From NCBI GenBank assembly GCA_030654395.1, contig JAURXM010000025.1, positions 310,001-374,000 on the forward strand: a stretch of DNA of 64,000 bases. The letters are read 5' to 3'. This DNA comes from Aquabacterium sp. (GTDB lineage Bacteria; Pseudomonadota; Gammaproteobacteria; Burkholderiales; Burkholderiaceae_C). A model generated the notes under the pieces. It was given only the letters and a program-made list of their open reading frames with translations. It ran no database searches and had not been told where the DNA came from. A program made the position numbers and the translations under genes. Positions 19,287-27,416 of this stretch are shown here, piece by piece (the first letter of the stretch is position 1; each line of letters starts with the position of its first letter).

Positions 19287-20816
19287 ATGAATCCCGCCGC
19301 CCCCCGTCCAATCCGCTTCTTGCATCAGGGGTTGATTCAGGAGGTCAGCAACCTGCCCCCTACCACCACCGTATTGCAATGGCTGCGTGAGCAGGCCCAC
19401 TGCACAGGCACCAAAGAGGGGTGCGCTGAGGGCGATTGTGGTGCATGCACCGTCGTCGTTGGCGAGCGCGATGCAAACGGCCAATGGCAGCAGCAAACGG
19501 TCAATGCCTGCATCCAGTTTTTACCCACCTTGGACGGCAAAGCATTGCTCACCGTTGAGGACCTGCAACAAGCACATCAAGGCCACTTGCACCCCTGCCA
19601 ACAAGCCTTGGTAGATTGCCATGGCTCGCAATGCGGGTTCTGCACGCCGGGGTTTGCGATGTCACTGTGGGATGTTTACCAGCGACATGATCAAGCCCCC
19701 AGCCGCAGCGACTTGGCTGATGCTTTGTCTGGCAATTTGTGTCGCTGTACGGGATACAGGCCGATCTTGGATGCGGGCGTGCGCATGTTCGACGCACCGC
19801 GTTCAGCCTTTGACCCAAGCCTCACATTAGATGCCCTGTCCGGTCTGGCGAAACAACATCCCCTTGGTCTGGTCTATGAAGGCCCGGATGGCCAGCACAC
19901 AGGTCAAACGCAGCGTTTTTTGACCCCTGTCAGCCTCACCGAACTGGCCACCCTGCGCATGGCTTTACCCCGAGCCACCTTGCTCGCCGGCAGCACCGAC
20001 ATTGGCTTGTGGGTCAACAAGCAGTTTCAAACCTTGGGTGACATCATCTACTTGGCTCGCGTGCCGGATCTACAGCACATCACCGTACACCCAGCCAACC
20101 AAGACGCACCCGGTCACATTGACATTGGCGCAGCCGTCACACTGGACAACGCTTGGGGCACATTGACGGCCTATCTGCCCACCTTGCGTGAAATCTGGTT
20201 GCGCTTTGCATCCCCGCCTGTGCGCCACGCAGGCACCTTGGTTGGCAACTTGGCCAACGGCTCGCCTATTGGAGACAGCGCCCCCATCCTGCTCGCGCTA
20301 GATGCCACCTTGGTTCTGCGCCAAGGCAACCTGACCCGTGAACTGCCCTTATCCAGCTTCTACCTGGACTACATGAAGAATGCCTTGCAAGCCGGAGAGT
20401 TCATCCAGTCTGTGCGTGTGCCCCTACCCCACTTGGCATCAGGCGATACCTTGCGGGCCTACAAGGTTGCCAAACGGCGCGACAGCGATATATCAGCCCT
20501 GTGCGCCGGGCTGATGATCAAGCTGTCAGGAGACACCATCACCGAGGCCCGTTTAGCGTGGGGCGGGATGGCAGCTACTGCAAAGCGGGCCACACATACC
20601 GAGACTGCACTGATCGGTCAACCGTGGACACAAGCCACGCTGCGGCACGCTCAGGCCGCCTTGACACAAGATTTCAAGCCCATGACCGACCTGCGCGCCA
20701 CCAGTGCCTACCGTCTGAAAGTCGCCGCCAACCTGCTGGAGCGATTTTGGCTAGAGACACGTCCAGTCAACCCGCTTGCGGCTGAGCAAGTGCAAATTTG
20801 GCCCGCCACCACATGA
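19287..20816 (+). CDS. xdhA: Xanthine dehydrogenase small subunit (2Fe-2S and FAD)
   Basis: Protein of 509 residues. The first 2Fe-2S cluster is plant-ferredoxin-like, with C39, C46, C51 and C54 in CTGTKEGCAEGDCGAC; the second uses CGFCTPG and CRCTGYRPI. From about residue 200 an FAD-binding domain follows, with LLAGSTDIGLWVNKQ and GNLANGSPIGDS, and then a CO-dehydrogenase flavoprotein C-terminal domain. It transfers electrons from the molybdenum subunit to NAD. CAGGAG precedes ATG 19287. The stop overlaps the xdhB start by ATGA. Confidence 0.95.
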   Translation: MNPAAPRPIRFLHQGLIQEVSNLPPTTTVLQWLREQAHCTGTKEGCAEGDCGACTVVVGERDANGQWQQQTVNACIQFLPTLDGKALLTVEDLQQAHQGHLHPCQQALVDCHGSQCGFCTPGFAMSLWDVYQRHDQAPSRSDLADALSGNLCRCTGYRPILDAGVRMFDAPRSAFDPSLTLDALSGLAKQHPLGLVYEGPDGQHTGQTQRFLTPVSLTELATLRMALPRATLLAGSTDIGLWVNKQFQTLGDIIYLARVPDLQHITVHPANQDAPGHIDIGAAVTLDNAWGTLTAYLPTLREIWLRFASPPVRHAGTLVGNLANGSPIGDSAPILLALDATLVLRQGNLTRELPLSSFYLDYMKNALQAGEFIQSVRVPLPHLASGDTLRAYKVAKRRDSDISALCAGLMIKLSGDTITEARLAWGGMAATAKRATHTETALIGQPWTQATLRHAQAALTQDFKPMTDLRATSAYRLKVAANLLERFWLETRPVNPLAAEQVQIWPATT

Positions 20817-23113
20817 CAGTCTCAGGCAACTCACTACCGCATGAATCCGCACACCTGCATGTGGCGGGGCAAGCAACCTACATCGACGACTTGCCCGAGC
20901 TGGCTGGCACACTGCATGCTGCCTTGGGCTTATCACCTGTGGCACACGGCAAGTTGCTGTCCATTGATGTAGCGGGTTTGCTGGCACTACCGGGCGTAAG
21001 CGCCATCTTGGTCGCTGCAGACATCCCCGGCATCAACGACTGCGGCGCCATCATCCACGATGACCCTATCTTGGCTGATGGCACGGTGCACTACCTAGGG
21101 CAGCCCATGTTTGCGGTGCTGTCCACTCACCGGGAAACCGCCAGACGGGTTGCAGCCCGAGCAAAGCAGTTCGTCCAGATTGAGCCCTTACCTGCCGTGC
21201 TCACCCCCGAGGCCGCGCATGCTAGCGGCCACCATGTGGTGCCGCCCATGCATTTGCAGCGAGGGGACGTTGATCAGGCCATGCGTGAGGCTAAGCACCT
21301 GTTAAATGGCCAACTCCACATAGGCGGACAAGAGCAGTTTTATCTAGAGGGCCAGATCTCCTACGCCATCCCCAAAGAGAACAAAGGCATGCTGGTGCAT
21401 TGCTCAACGCAGCATCCCAGTGAAATGCAACACGCGGTCGCCCATGCATTGGGCCTGCCCGCTCACAATGTGCTGATTGAGTGCAGAAGAATGGGTGGCG
21501 GCTTTGGTGGCAAAGAATCCCAGTCCGCCCTGTTTGCTTGCATCGCAGCGGTAGCCGCCAACAAACTGCAACGCCCGGTCAAACTGCGGCCTGATCGTGA
21601 TGATGACTTCATGATCACCGGGCGCAGGCATTGCTTCGTGCATGACTACGAAGTGGGCTACGACGAGCAAGGCCGGTTAATGGGCGCACGCGTCAGCATG
21701 ATCTCGCGAGCCGGGTTCTCTGCCGATCTGTCAGCGCCAGTGATGACCCGGGCCTTGTGCCATTTCGATAATGCCTACTACCTCCCTGCTGCATCGCTGC
21801 AGGGCTACTGCGCCCGCACCAACACCCAAAGCAATACGGCATTTCGGGGTTTTGGCGGCCCACAAGGGGCGCTCGCTATCGAAGTGATACTGGACACCAT
21901 CGCACGCAAAACGGGTCAAGACCCACTGGATGTCAGGCTGATCAATCTGTACGGCACCACCGACCGCAACACCACACCCTACGGCCAAGTGGTTGAGCAA
22001 AACGTGTTGCGCCCACTGATCGACCAACTGGTTCAAAGCAGCGACTACCGCGCACGCCGCAAAGCCATCAGTGCCTACAACGCCAGCAGCCCGGTACTCA
22101 AAAAAGGCTTGGCGTTGACGCCTTTGAAATTCGGCATATCGTTCAACGTCGTGCACCTCAACCAAGCTGGCGCCTTGGTCCACATCTACAGCGACGGTAG
22201 CATCTTGGTCAACCATGGCGGCACAGAAATGGGCCAAGGTCTGAACACCAAAGTTGCGCAAATGGTGGCTCACACATTGGGCGTGCATGTGCAGCGTGTG
22301 CGTGTCTGCGCAACAGACACCAGCAAGGTCGCGAACACATCGGCCACAGCCGCATCAACCGGGTTTGACCTCAATGGCCAAGCCGCAGCCGATGCCGCCC
22401 AACACATCAAAGACCGGTTGATCGCGCACCTGGCACAACGCGACAACGTAGCAGCCGCATCCATCGTCATACAAGATGACTGCGTCTTGGTCGGTGGGCA
22501 AGCGCAGAGTTTTGACGCGCTGGTCATGGACGCCTACTTGGCACGCGTGCAACTGTGGTCTGACGGTTTTTATGCCACACCCAAATTGCACTGGGATGGC
22601 GCCAAACTACAAGGGCGCCCCTTCTACTATTTCGCCTATGGTGCGGCGGCCAGCGAAGTGTTGCTTGACACACTCACGGGCGAATGCAAGGTGCTGCGCG
22701 CTGATGTGCTGCACGATGTCGGGCAATCCATCAACCCGGCGCTGGACATGGGGCAAATAGAAGGCGCCTTCATTCAGGGTATGGGTTGGCTCACCAACGA
22801 AGAGCTTTGGTGGCACCCCGACAGCGGCAAACTGATGACGCATGCGCCCTCAACCTACAAAATCCCCACGGCCAGCGACTGCCCGGCTGACTTCCGCGTC
22901 CACCTGTTTGACAACGTCAACATGGAGGACACAGCCTATCGGTCTAAAGCCGTTGGTGAACCCCCTTTGTTGCTGCCCTTCTCTGTGTTCTTGGCCATAC
23001 GCGACGCGATATCGTCAACAGGCGATCATTTGATTGACCCACCCTTGCGCGCACCGGCCACACCTGAGGCCATTCTCAACGCCCTTGACGCGGTCAAAGC
23101 CGCACGACCATGA
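20813..23113 (+). CDS. xdhB: Xanthine dehydrogenase large (molybdopterin) subunit
   Basis: Catalytic subunit (766 residues) oxidising hypoxanthine to xanthine and xanthine to urate. Molybdenum-cofactor motifs include GGGFGGKES near residue 230, RGFGGPQGALAIE near residue 345, GTEMGQGLNTK and the catalytic-glutamate region AVGEPPLLLPFSVFLAIRDAI near the C-terminus. I chose ATG 20813, overlapping the xdhA stop; a TTG 15 bases upstream is less likely. The stop overlaps the xdhC start by ATGA, so all three genes are translationally coupled. Confidence 0.95.
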   Translation: MTVSGNSLPHESAHLHVAGQATYIDDLPELAGTLHAALGLSPVAHGKLLSIDVAGLLALPGVSAILVAADIPGINDCGAIIHDDPILADGTVHYLGQPMFAVLSTHRETARRVAARAKQFVQIEPLPAVLTPEAAHASGHHVVPPMHLQRGDVDQAMREAKHLLNGQLHIGGQEQFYLEGQISYAIPKENKGMLVHCSTQHPSEMQHAVAHALGLPAHNVLIECRRMGGGFGGKESQSALFACIAAVAANKLQRPVKLRPDRDDDFMITGRRHCFVHDYEVGYDEQGRLMGARVSMISRAGFSADLSAPVMTRALCHFDNAYYLPAASLQGYCARTNTQSNTAFRGFGGPQGALAIEVILDTIARKTGQDPLDVRLINLYGTTDRNTTPYGQVVEQNVLRPLIDQLVQSSDYRARRKAISAYNASSPVLKKGLALTPLKFGISFNVVHLNQAGALVHIYSDGSILVNHGGTEMGQGLNTKVAQMVAHTLGVHVQRVRVCATDTSKVANTSATAASTGFDLNGQAAADAAQHIKDRLIAHLAQRDNVAAASIVIQDDCVLVGGQAQSFDALVMDAYLARVQLWSDGFYATPKLHWDGAKLQGRPFYYFAYGAAASEVLLDTLTGECKVLRADVLHDVGQSINPALDMGQIEGAFIQGMGWLTNEELWWHPDSGKLMTHAPSTYKIPTASDCPADFRVHLFDNVNMEDTAYRSKAVGEPPLLLPFSVFLAIRDAISSTGDHLIDPPLRAPATPEAILNALDAVKAARP

Positions 23114-23946
23114 GCAGCCTGAGTACACAGGCACTGCACCGGAGGGCACAACAGTGGCTCACCGAGGGGCGGCGTGCGATGCTGGTCACCGTGATCAGCA
23201 GCAAAGGCTCCACACCCCGCGATGTGGGCACACACATGCTGGTTGCCGTGGATGAAGTCCAGGGTACGGTTGGTGGAGGGCATCTAGAGTGGCTGGCTAT
23301 CGACTTGGCTCAGCAGGCCATGACTGAATCACTGCCTGCCATGCCCGCCAACTGGCAGCGCACATTCCCTCTGGGCCCCGCCTTAGGTCAGTGCTGCGGG
23401 GGCATCGTCACCCTGCACTTTGCTGCGCTCAGCGATACAGCCATGTCAGCTTGGCCTCAGCCGCACAGTGATTTCCACATAGAGCTACACGGCGCGGGGC
23501 ATGTCGGCCAAGCCATCATCAAATTGCTGCGTGACTTAGACTGCACCGTGCGGTGGATTGACATGCGAGAAAGCGCACGGCGTGATCTGCCGCCACACAT
23601 CACTTGGCTGCCAAGCGACACCCCGGAGTACGAGGTCAAACAAGCCCCGCCCGACGCATACCACCTGGTACTGACACACAGGCATGACCTAGACCTGCGC
23701 ATCATCGAGGCCGTGTTACGCAGAGGAGATGCCGCCTTCGCTGGCTTGATTGGATCGCAAACCAAACGAGCGAGTTTTTTGCACAAACTAGAGCGCAAAG
23801 GACTGTCGCCAACTCAGCTTGATCAGCTTACCTGCCCGATCGGCATACCCGGCTTGAGTGACAAAGCCCCGGCAGTGATTGCCATCGCCACAGTGGCCCA
23901 GTTACTGCAACACCATCTCAACAAGCCAACGCCGACGTCCGCCTGA
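23110..23946 (+). CDS. xdhC: Xanthine dehydrogenase accessory protein XdhC
   Basis: Chaperone of 278 residues that inserts sulfurated molybdenum cofactor into XdhB. The N-terminal XdhC/CoxI domain has SSKGSTPRDVGTHMLV and GTVGGGHLEW, with CCGG near residue 96. The C-terminal Rossmann-like domain has GAGHVGQAIIKLL and FAGLIGSQTKRASFLHKLERKG. Last gene of the xdh operon; it converges on the PEP-CTERM gene with only 18 bases between the stops. Confidence 0.94.
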   Translation: MSSLSTQALHRRAQQWLTEGRRAMLVTVISSKGSTPRDVGTHMLVAVDEVQGTVGGGHLEWLAIDLAQQAMTESLPAMPANWQRTFPLGPALGQCCGGIVTLHFAALSDTAMSAWPQPHSDFHIELHGAGHVGQAIIKLLRDLDCTVRWIDMRESARRDLPPHITWLPSDTPEYEVKQAPPDAYHLVLTHRHDLDLRIIEAVLRRGDAAFAGLIGSQTKRASFLHKLERKGLSPTQLDQLTCPIGIPGLSDKAPAVIAIATVAQLLQHHLNKPTPTSA

Positions 23947-23964
23947 ACACAGCGTTGGGTTGTA

Positions 23965-24657
23965 TCAAGCCCTGCGATTGCGACTTGTTCTGAAACAGGC
24001 CACACCCAGACCAGCCAACATCAAGGTGACCGTTTCAGGCTCAGGCACCGCTGTTGTTTGGACATTCACGCTGTATTTATTGGCAGAAACGAAAGCCACC
24101 CCGTCACCGGTTGTTTTCGCAAAAGAAGCCAATGAAATCGCAGACAAGGATGCCAGCTGCGTAGGAGACGCGAAGCTAAACGCGCTGCTGGCGGCGTAAT
24201 CACCGTTGACGCTGGCACTGGTCGTGTCGGCCAACAATTTAGAGCCGCTGTTGCCCTGAACCACGCCGCCGGAAACCCAGTAAGACACAAACCCTGCGCC
24301 AGACTGGACACTACCGACACTCACGTCCACATCGTATGACCCGGACAGGGTTTCGCTCAAGCCAGCAATCTTGTAACCCGCTTTAGCAGACAAGAAGATG
24401 GGAAAGGGATTGCCGTTGTAGCTGTCCAGCGCAAATGACGCAGACTGGTCATCGTTGCCAACGGCATTCACACTCATGGTGCCACCGGAAAACGAAACGG
24501 CATCGCCAGACACGGAAACCGTTGGGGCGAAGCCTAAGAAACTGCTGTCATAAGTCAGCGTGTACGTACCCGCATCAACGACGACAGGCGCAGCGTGCGC
24601 TAAGGACACGGCACCCAAGATAAGCAGCGACAGTGCTGTGGTGGCAAATTTCTTCAT
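23965..24657 (-). CDS. PEP-CTERM sorting-domain protein
   Basis: Exported protein of 230 residues. ATG 24657 follows GGGAG and starts a signal peptide (MKKFATTALSLLILGAVSLAHA). The body is Ser/Gly/Ala-rich with predicted beta structure. The C-terminus is a complete PEP-CTERM signal: VPEPETVTLMLAGLG, a short hydrophobic stretch, then basic RTSRNRRA. Such proteins are processed by exosortase and usually relate to exopolysaccharide or surface structures. No exosortase lies in the window. It interrupts the purine genes between xdhC and puuD, so it is probably an independent insertion. Confidence 0.85.
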   Translation of the reverse strand: MKKFATTALSLLILGAVSLAHAAPVVVDAGTYTLTYDSSFLGFAPTVSVSGDAVSFSGGTMSVNAVGNDDQSASFALDSYNGNPFPIFLSAKAGYKIAGLSETLSGSYDVDVSVGSVQSGAGFVSYWVSGGVVQGNSGSKLLADTTSASVNGDYAASSAFSFASPTQLASLSAISLASFAKTTGDGVAFVSANKYSVNVQTTAVPEPETVTLMLAGLGVACFRTSRNRRA

Positions 24658-24759
24658 GACAAACTCCCGATTTATAGCAATATCTTCCAATATAGCTGCC
24701 CTAAGCACTTGGCGGTAGGTGTTCTTACCCCCTATGTTAGGGGTGAAACTCGCCCGAAT

Positions 24760-25986
24760 TCATGGGGCACGACCGAGATCAAACCACCGCCGGATCATGA
24801 CTCGCTCATCCTCTGTGATGCCGGTCGCGTTGTTCATGGGCATGGCTTTCAATACGACCACCTGTTGATAGATCTGCTGCGCATGCGTCTGGATCATCTC
24901 CGGTGACGTCAGCACCACGCCCTTGTTGGCCAACTGAGGGTTGTGACACACCACACACCGCTGATTAACGATCGCACTCACTTGCGCCATCGTCGGCGCG
25001 ACTCGCGCATCAGGGGATGAAGCCGAGCCATCCACGGCGCCAGTCGGTGCCAGCCAAACAGCCACACCCAACAAAATGGCGCCGCCTGCTGCGGCCCAGC
25101 CCCAAGGCGATCGCTCCCCCGCTAATTTTGTCTTGTGCCGGGCCACAAAAAAGTGGCGAATCAGGGCGCCGGACAACATGATCAGTGTCAGCACCAACCA
25201 GTTATGACCGTGCCCATAAGCCCAACCATAGTGGTTGCTCAACATGGCAAACAGCACAGGCAGCACAAAATAGGTGTTGTGCACACTGCGCTGCTTACCC
25301 CGCTTACCGTGAACAGCGTCCACGACTTGACCAGCTTGGATCGCCGCCACCACCTTGCGCTGGCCCGGAATAATCCAAAAAAAGACATTGGCACTCATGG
25401 CGGTAGCCAGCATCGCTCCCACCAGCAGAAAAGCCGCCCGGCCAGCAAACAACTGACAAGCCAGCCATGACGCCAGCACCACCAAACACAACACACTGGC
25501 CCCCACCAAGGCATCACCCTTAGATCGGTGCCCCCAAACTCGACAGAGCCCGTCATACAACAGCCAAAATCCGACCAAGAAGCCCAGTGCCGTCATCACA
25601 GCGGCCCCAGGCGACCAAACGTGCACCGATTGGTCAATCAAAAAGGCGCCTGCGTTAAACAAATACAGCACAGTGAACAAGGCAAAGCCGCTCAACCACG
25701 TTGAATAGCTCTCCCAATAGAACCAATGCAGGTGGTTGGGCAAGGTGCGGGGCGCACCCAGGTACTTTTGAGGGTTGTAAAAGCCGCCGCCATGCACAGC
25801 CCACAGCTCACCGCCTACCCCCTTATCCTTCAAAGCGGGCTCGCTTGGCGGGGTCAGGCTGTTATCCAGCCATACAAAGTAAAACGATGACCCGACCCAA
25901 GCAATCGCCACAATCACATGCGTCCAGCGCAGCAACAGGTTGAGCCAATCCAATGCATAGGCCAGCAACGGGGACATCTCAGTCAT
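24760..25986 (-). CDS. puuD: Membrane urate hydroxylase PuuD with C-terminal cytochrome c domain
   Basis: Inner-membrane protein (408 residues) oxidising urate to 5-hydroxyisourate. The N-terminal DUF989-type part has about eight membrane segments, with RWTHVIVAIAWVGSSFYFVWLDN near residue 20 and WAVHGGGFYNPQKY near residue 63. A periplasmic cytochrome c domain ends the protein: CVVCH at 344-348 with a possible Met ligand in AMPMNNAT. PuuD was characterised in Agrobacterium fabrum; this replaces soluble uricase and passes electrons to the respiratory chain. It lies nine bases after the HIU hydrolase gene. Confidence 0.93.
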   Translation of the reverse strand: MTEMSPLLAYALDWLNLLLRWTHVIVAIAWVGSSFYFVWLDNSLTPPSEPALKDKGVGGELWAVHGGGFYNPQKYLGAPRTLPNHLHWFYWESYSTWLSGFALFTVLYLFNAGAFLIDQSVHVWSPGAAVMTALGFLVGFWLLYDGLCRVWGHRSKGDALVGASVLCLVVLASWLACQLFAGRAAFLLVGAMLATAMSANVFFWIIPGQRKVVAAIQAGQVVDAVHGKRGKQRSVHNTYFVLPVLFAMLSNHYGWAYGHGHNWLVLTLIMLSGALIRHFFVARHKTKLAGERSPWGWAAAGGAILLGVAVWLAPTGAVDGSASSPDARVAPTMAQVSAIVNQRCVVCHNPQLANKGVVLTSPEMIQTHAQQIYQQVVVLKAMPMNNATGITEDERVMIRRWFDLGRAP

Positions 25987-25995
25987 GCGCGCATC

Positions 25996-26409
25996 TCAGC
26001 TGCCTCGGTAGGTTGAATAGGCCCAAGGACTCACCAACAGGGGCACGTGGTAGTGCAACTGTGCGTCGGCCACACCAAAATCCAAAGGTACACGTCCTAA
26101 AAATGCAGGCTCAGGCAAGATCTGACCACGTGCTTTGAAATAGGCGGCCACATCAAAAATCAGCCGATAAGACCCGGCCTTAAAATCGTCTCCAGATAAC
26201 AAGGGCCGATCCAGTCGCCCCTCGGCATTGGTCTTGACGCTTCGCAAAAACAGCCAAGCACCTTCGCTGCCGCCATCCAAGGGCGGCTCCAGCATATAGA
26301 GCTCAATCGCCATACCCTCAGCAGGCACGCCGCTGACGGTGTCCAGCACATGTGTGGTCAGGTAGCCCAAAGTAGAGGCTTCTTGTTGGTGAATGGAGGT
26401 GTTAATCAT
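25996..26409 (-). CDS. uraH: 5-hydroxyisourate hydrolase (transthyretin-like)
   Basis: Small enzyme of 137 residues hydrolysing 5-hydroxyisourate to OHCU. Family signatures: LTTHVLDTVSGVPAEGM near residue 18 with the catalytic His, and the diagnostic C-terminus YRGS. No signal peptide is seen; the N-terminus has a short unconserved extension before YLTTHVLD. First gene of a two-gene unit with puuD, so urate is taken two steps along the pathway. It diverges from the allantoinase gene across 53 bases that hold a perfect palindrome. Confidence 0.93.
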   Translation of the reverse strand: MINTSIHQQEASTLGYLTTHVLDTVSGVPAEGMAIELYMLEPPLDGGSEGAWLFLRSVKTNAEGRLDRPLLSGDDFKAGSYRLIFDVAAYFKARGQILPEPAFLGRVPLDFGVADAQLHYHVPLLVSPWAYSTYRGS

Positions 26410-26416
26410 GATGAAC

Positions 26417-26426
26417 GTGTATACAC
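26417..26426. promoter_or_regulatory. Palindromic candidate operator between uraH and puuE
   Basis: GTGTATACAC is a perfect 10-base palindrome, 8 bases before the uraH start and about 37 before puuE. TGTATACA-type cores are bound by several GntR-family (HutC-like) repressors. The position would let one dimer control both divergent ureide operons. No GntR gene is in the window, so the identity of the regulator is inference. Confidence 0.45.
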
Positions 26427-26462
26427 TTTACCCATGATGAGCGCGTCACGCAAGACAGCACC

Positions 26463-27416
26463 ATGAGCTTGGACACACCCTACCCTCGCGACCTGCATGG
26501 CTACGGCCTCACGCCGCCTCACGCACAATGGCCACAGGGTGCGCGCATCGCGGTTCAGTTTGTCTTGAACTACGAAGAAGGGGGTGAAAACTGCGTCCTG
26601 CATGGTGATGCGGGCAGTGAGCAGTTCCTCAGTGAGATGGCCAACCCGCCAGCCTTCGACAACCGCCACCTCAGCATGGAGTCCATCTACGAATACGGCT
26701 CTCGGGTGGGCGTGTGGCGAATCTTGCGGGAGTTTGAAAAACGCCAACTGCCGCTGACCGTCTTTGGCGTAGGCATGGCATTGCAGCGCCACCCCGAGCT
26801 CACACGCGCGTTCATTGAACTGGGTCACGAGATCGCATGCCATGGCTGGCGTTGGATCAGCTACCAATATATTGACGAAGCCACCGAGCGCGAACACATG
26901 CGCATCGGCATGCAAGCCATTCAAGACCTGACGGGCCAGCGTGCCTTGGGTTGGTACACAGGCCGAGACAGCCCTAATACACGGCGCTTGGTTGCCGACT
27001 ATGGCGGTTTCGAGTACGACAGCGACTACTACGGCGATGACCTGCCTTTTTGGACACCTGTGCGCAAAACAAATGGCGATGTGGTTCCTCACTTGGTGGT
27101 GCCCTATACGCTGGATGTCAACGACATGCGTTTTTGCTTGCCTCAGGGCTACTCGCAGGCCGATGACTTTTATACCTACTTGCGCGACACCTTTGATGTG
27201 CTCTATGCCGAGGGCGACCCCAACGGGCTCCATGCACCCAAGATGATGAGTGTCGGCATGCACTGTCGTTTACTCGGGCGACCAGGCAGGCTGCGGGCCT
27301 TGCAACGTTTCTTGGATTACCTAGAGCAGCACGACAAGGTCTGGGTATGCCGCCGCATCGACATCGCCCGACACTGGAAGGCGCAACACCCATGGCAAGC
27401 ACCGTGCACACCTTGA
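26463..27416 (+). CDS. puuE: Allantoinase PuuE (polysaccharide-deacetylase fold)
   Basis: Enzyme of 317 residues opening the allantoin ring to allantoate. It belongs to the metal-independent PuuE class, not the amidohydrolase class: PRDLHGYG at the N-terminus, FVLNYEEGGE near residue 35, SMESIYEYGSRVGVWRIL near residue 73 and EIACHGWRW near residue 123 are typical. The end of the gene overlaps the start of the OHCU decarboxylase fusion by 25 bases, so the two are coupled. Starts a three-gene plus-strand ureide operon. Confidence 0.93.
   Translation: MSLDTPYPRDLHGYGLTPPHAQWPQGARIAVQFVLNYEEGGENCVLHGDAGSEQFLSEMANPPAFDNRHLSMESIYEYGSRVGVWRILREFEKRQLPLTVFGVGMALQRHPELTRAFIELGHEIACHGWRWISYQYIDEATEREHMRIGMQAIQDLTGQRALGWYTGRDSPNTRRLVADYGGFEYDSDYYGDDLPFWTPVRKTNGDVVPHLVVPYTLDVNDMRFCLPQGYSQADDFYTYLRDTFDVLYAEGDPNGLHAPKMMSVGMHCRLLGRPGRLRALQRFLDYLEQHDKVWVCRRIDIARHWKAQHPWQAPCTP

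Noticed and set aside
24658-24759. Sigma-54 promoter before the PEP-CTERM gene
   Set aside because: TTGGAAGATATTGC has 10 instead of 12 bases between GG and GC.
26406-27263. Long open frame antisense to puuE (285 residues)
   Set aside because: It mirrors the strongly conserved allantoinase frame and has no family motif or ribosome site; high-GC codon use explains it.
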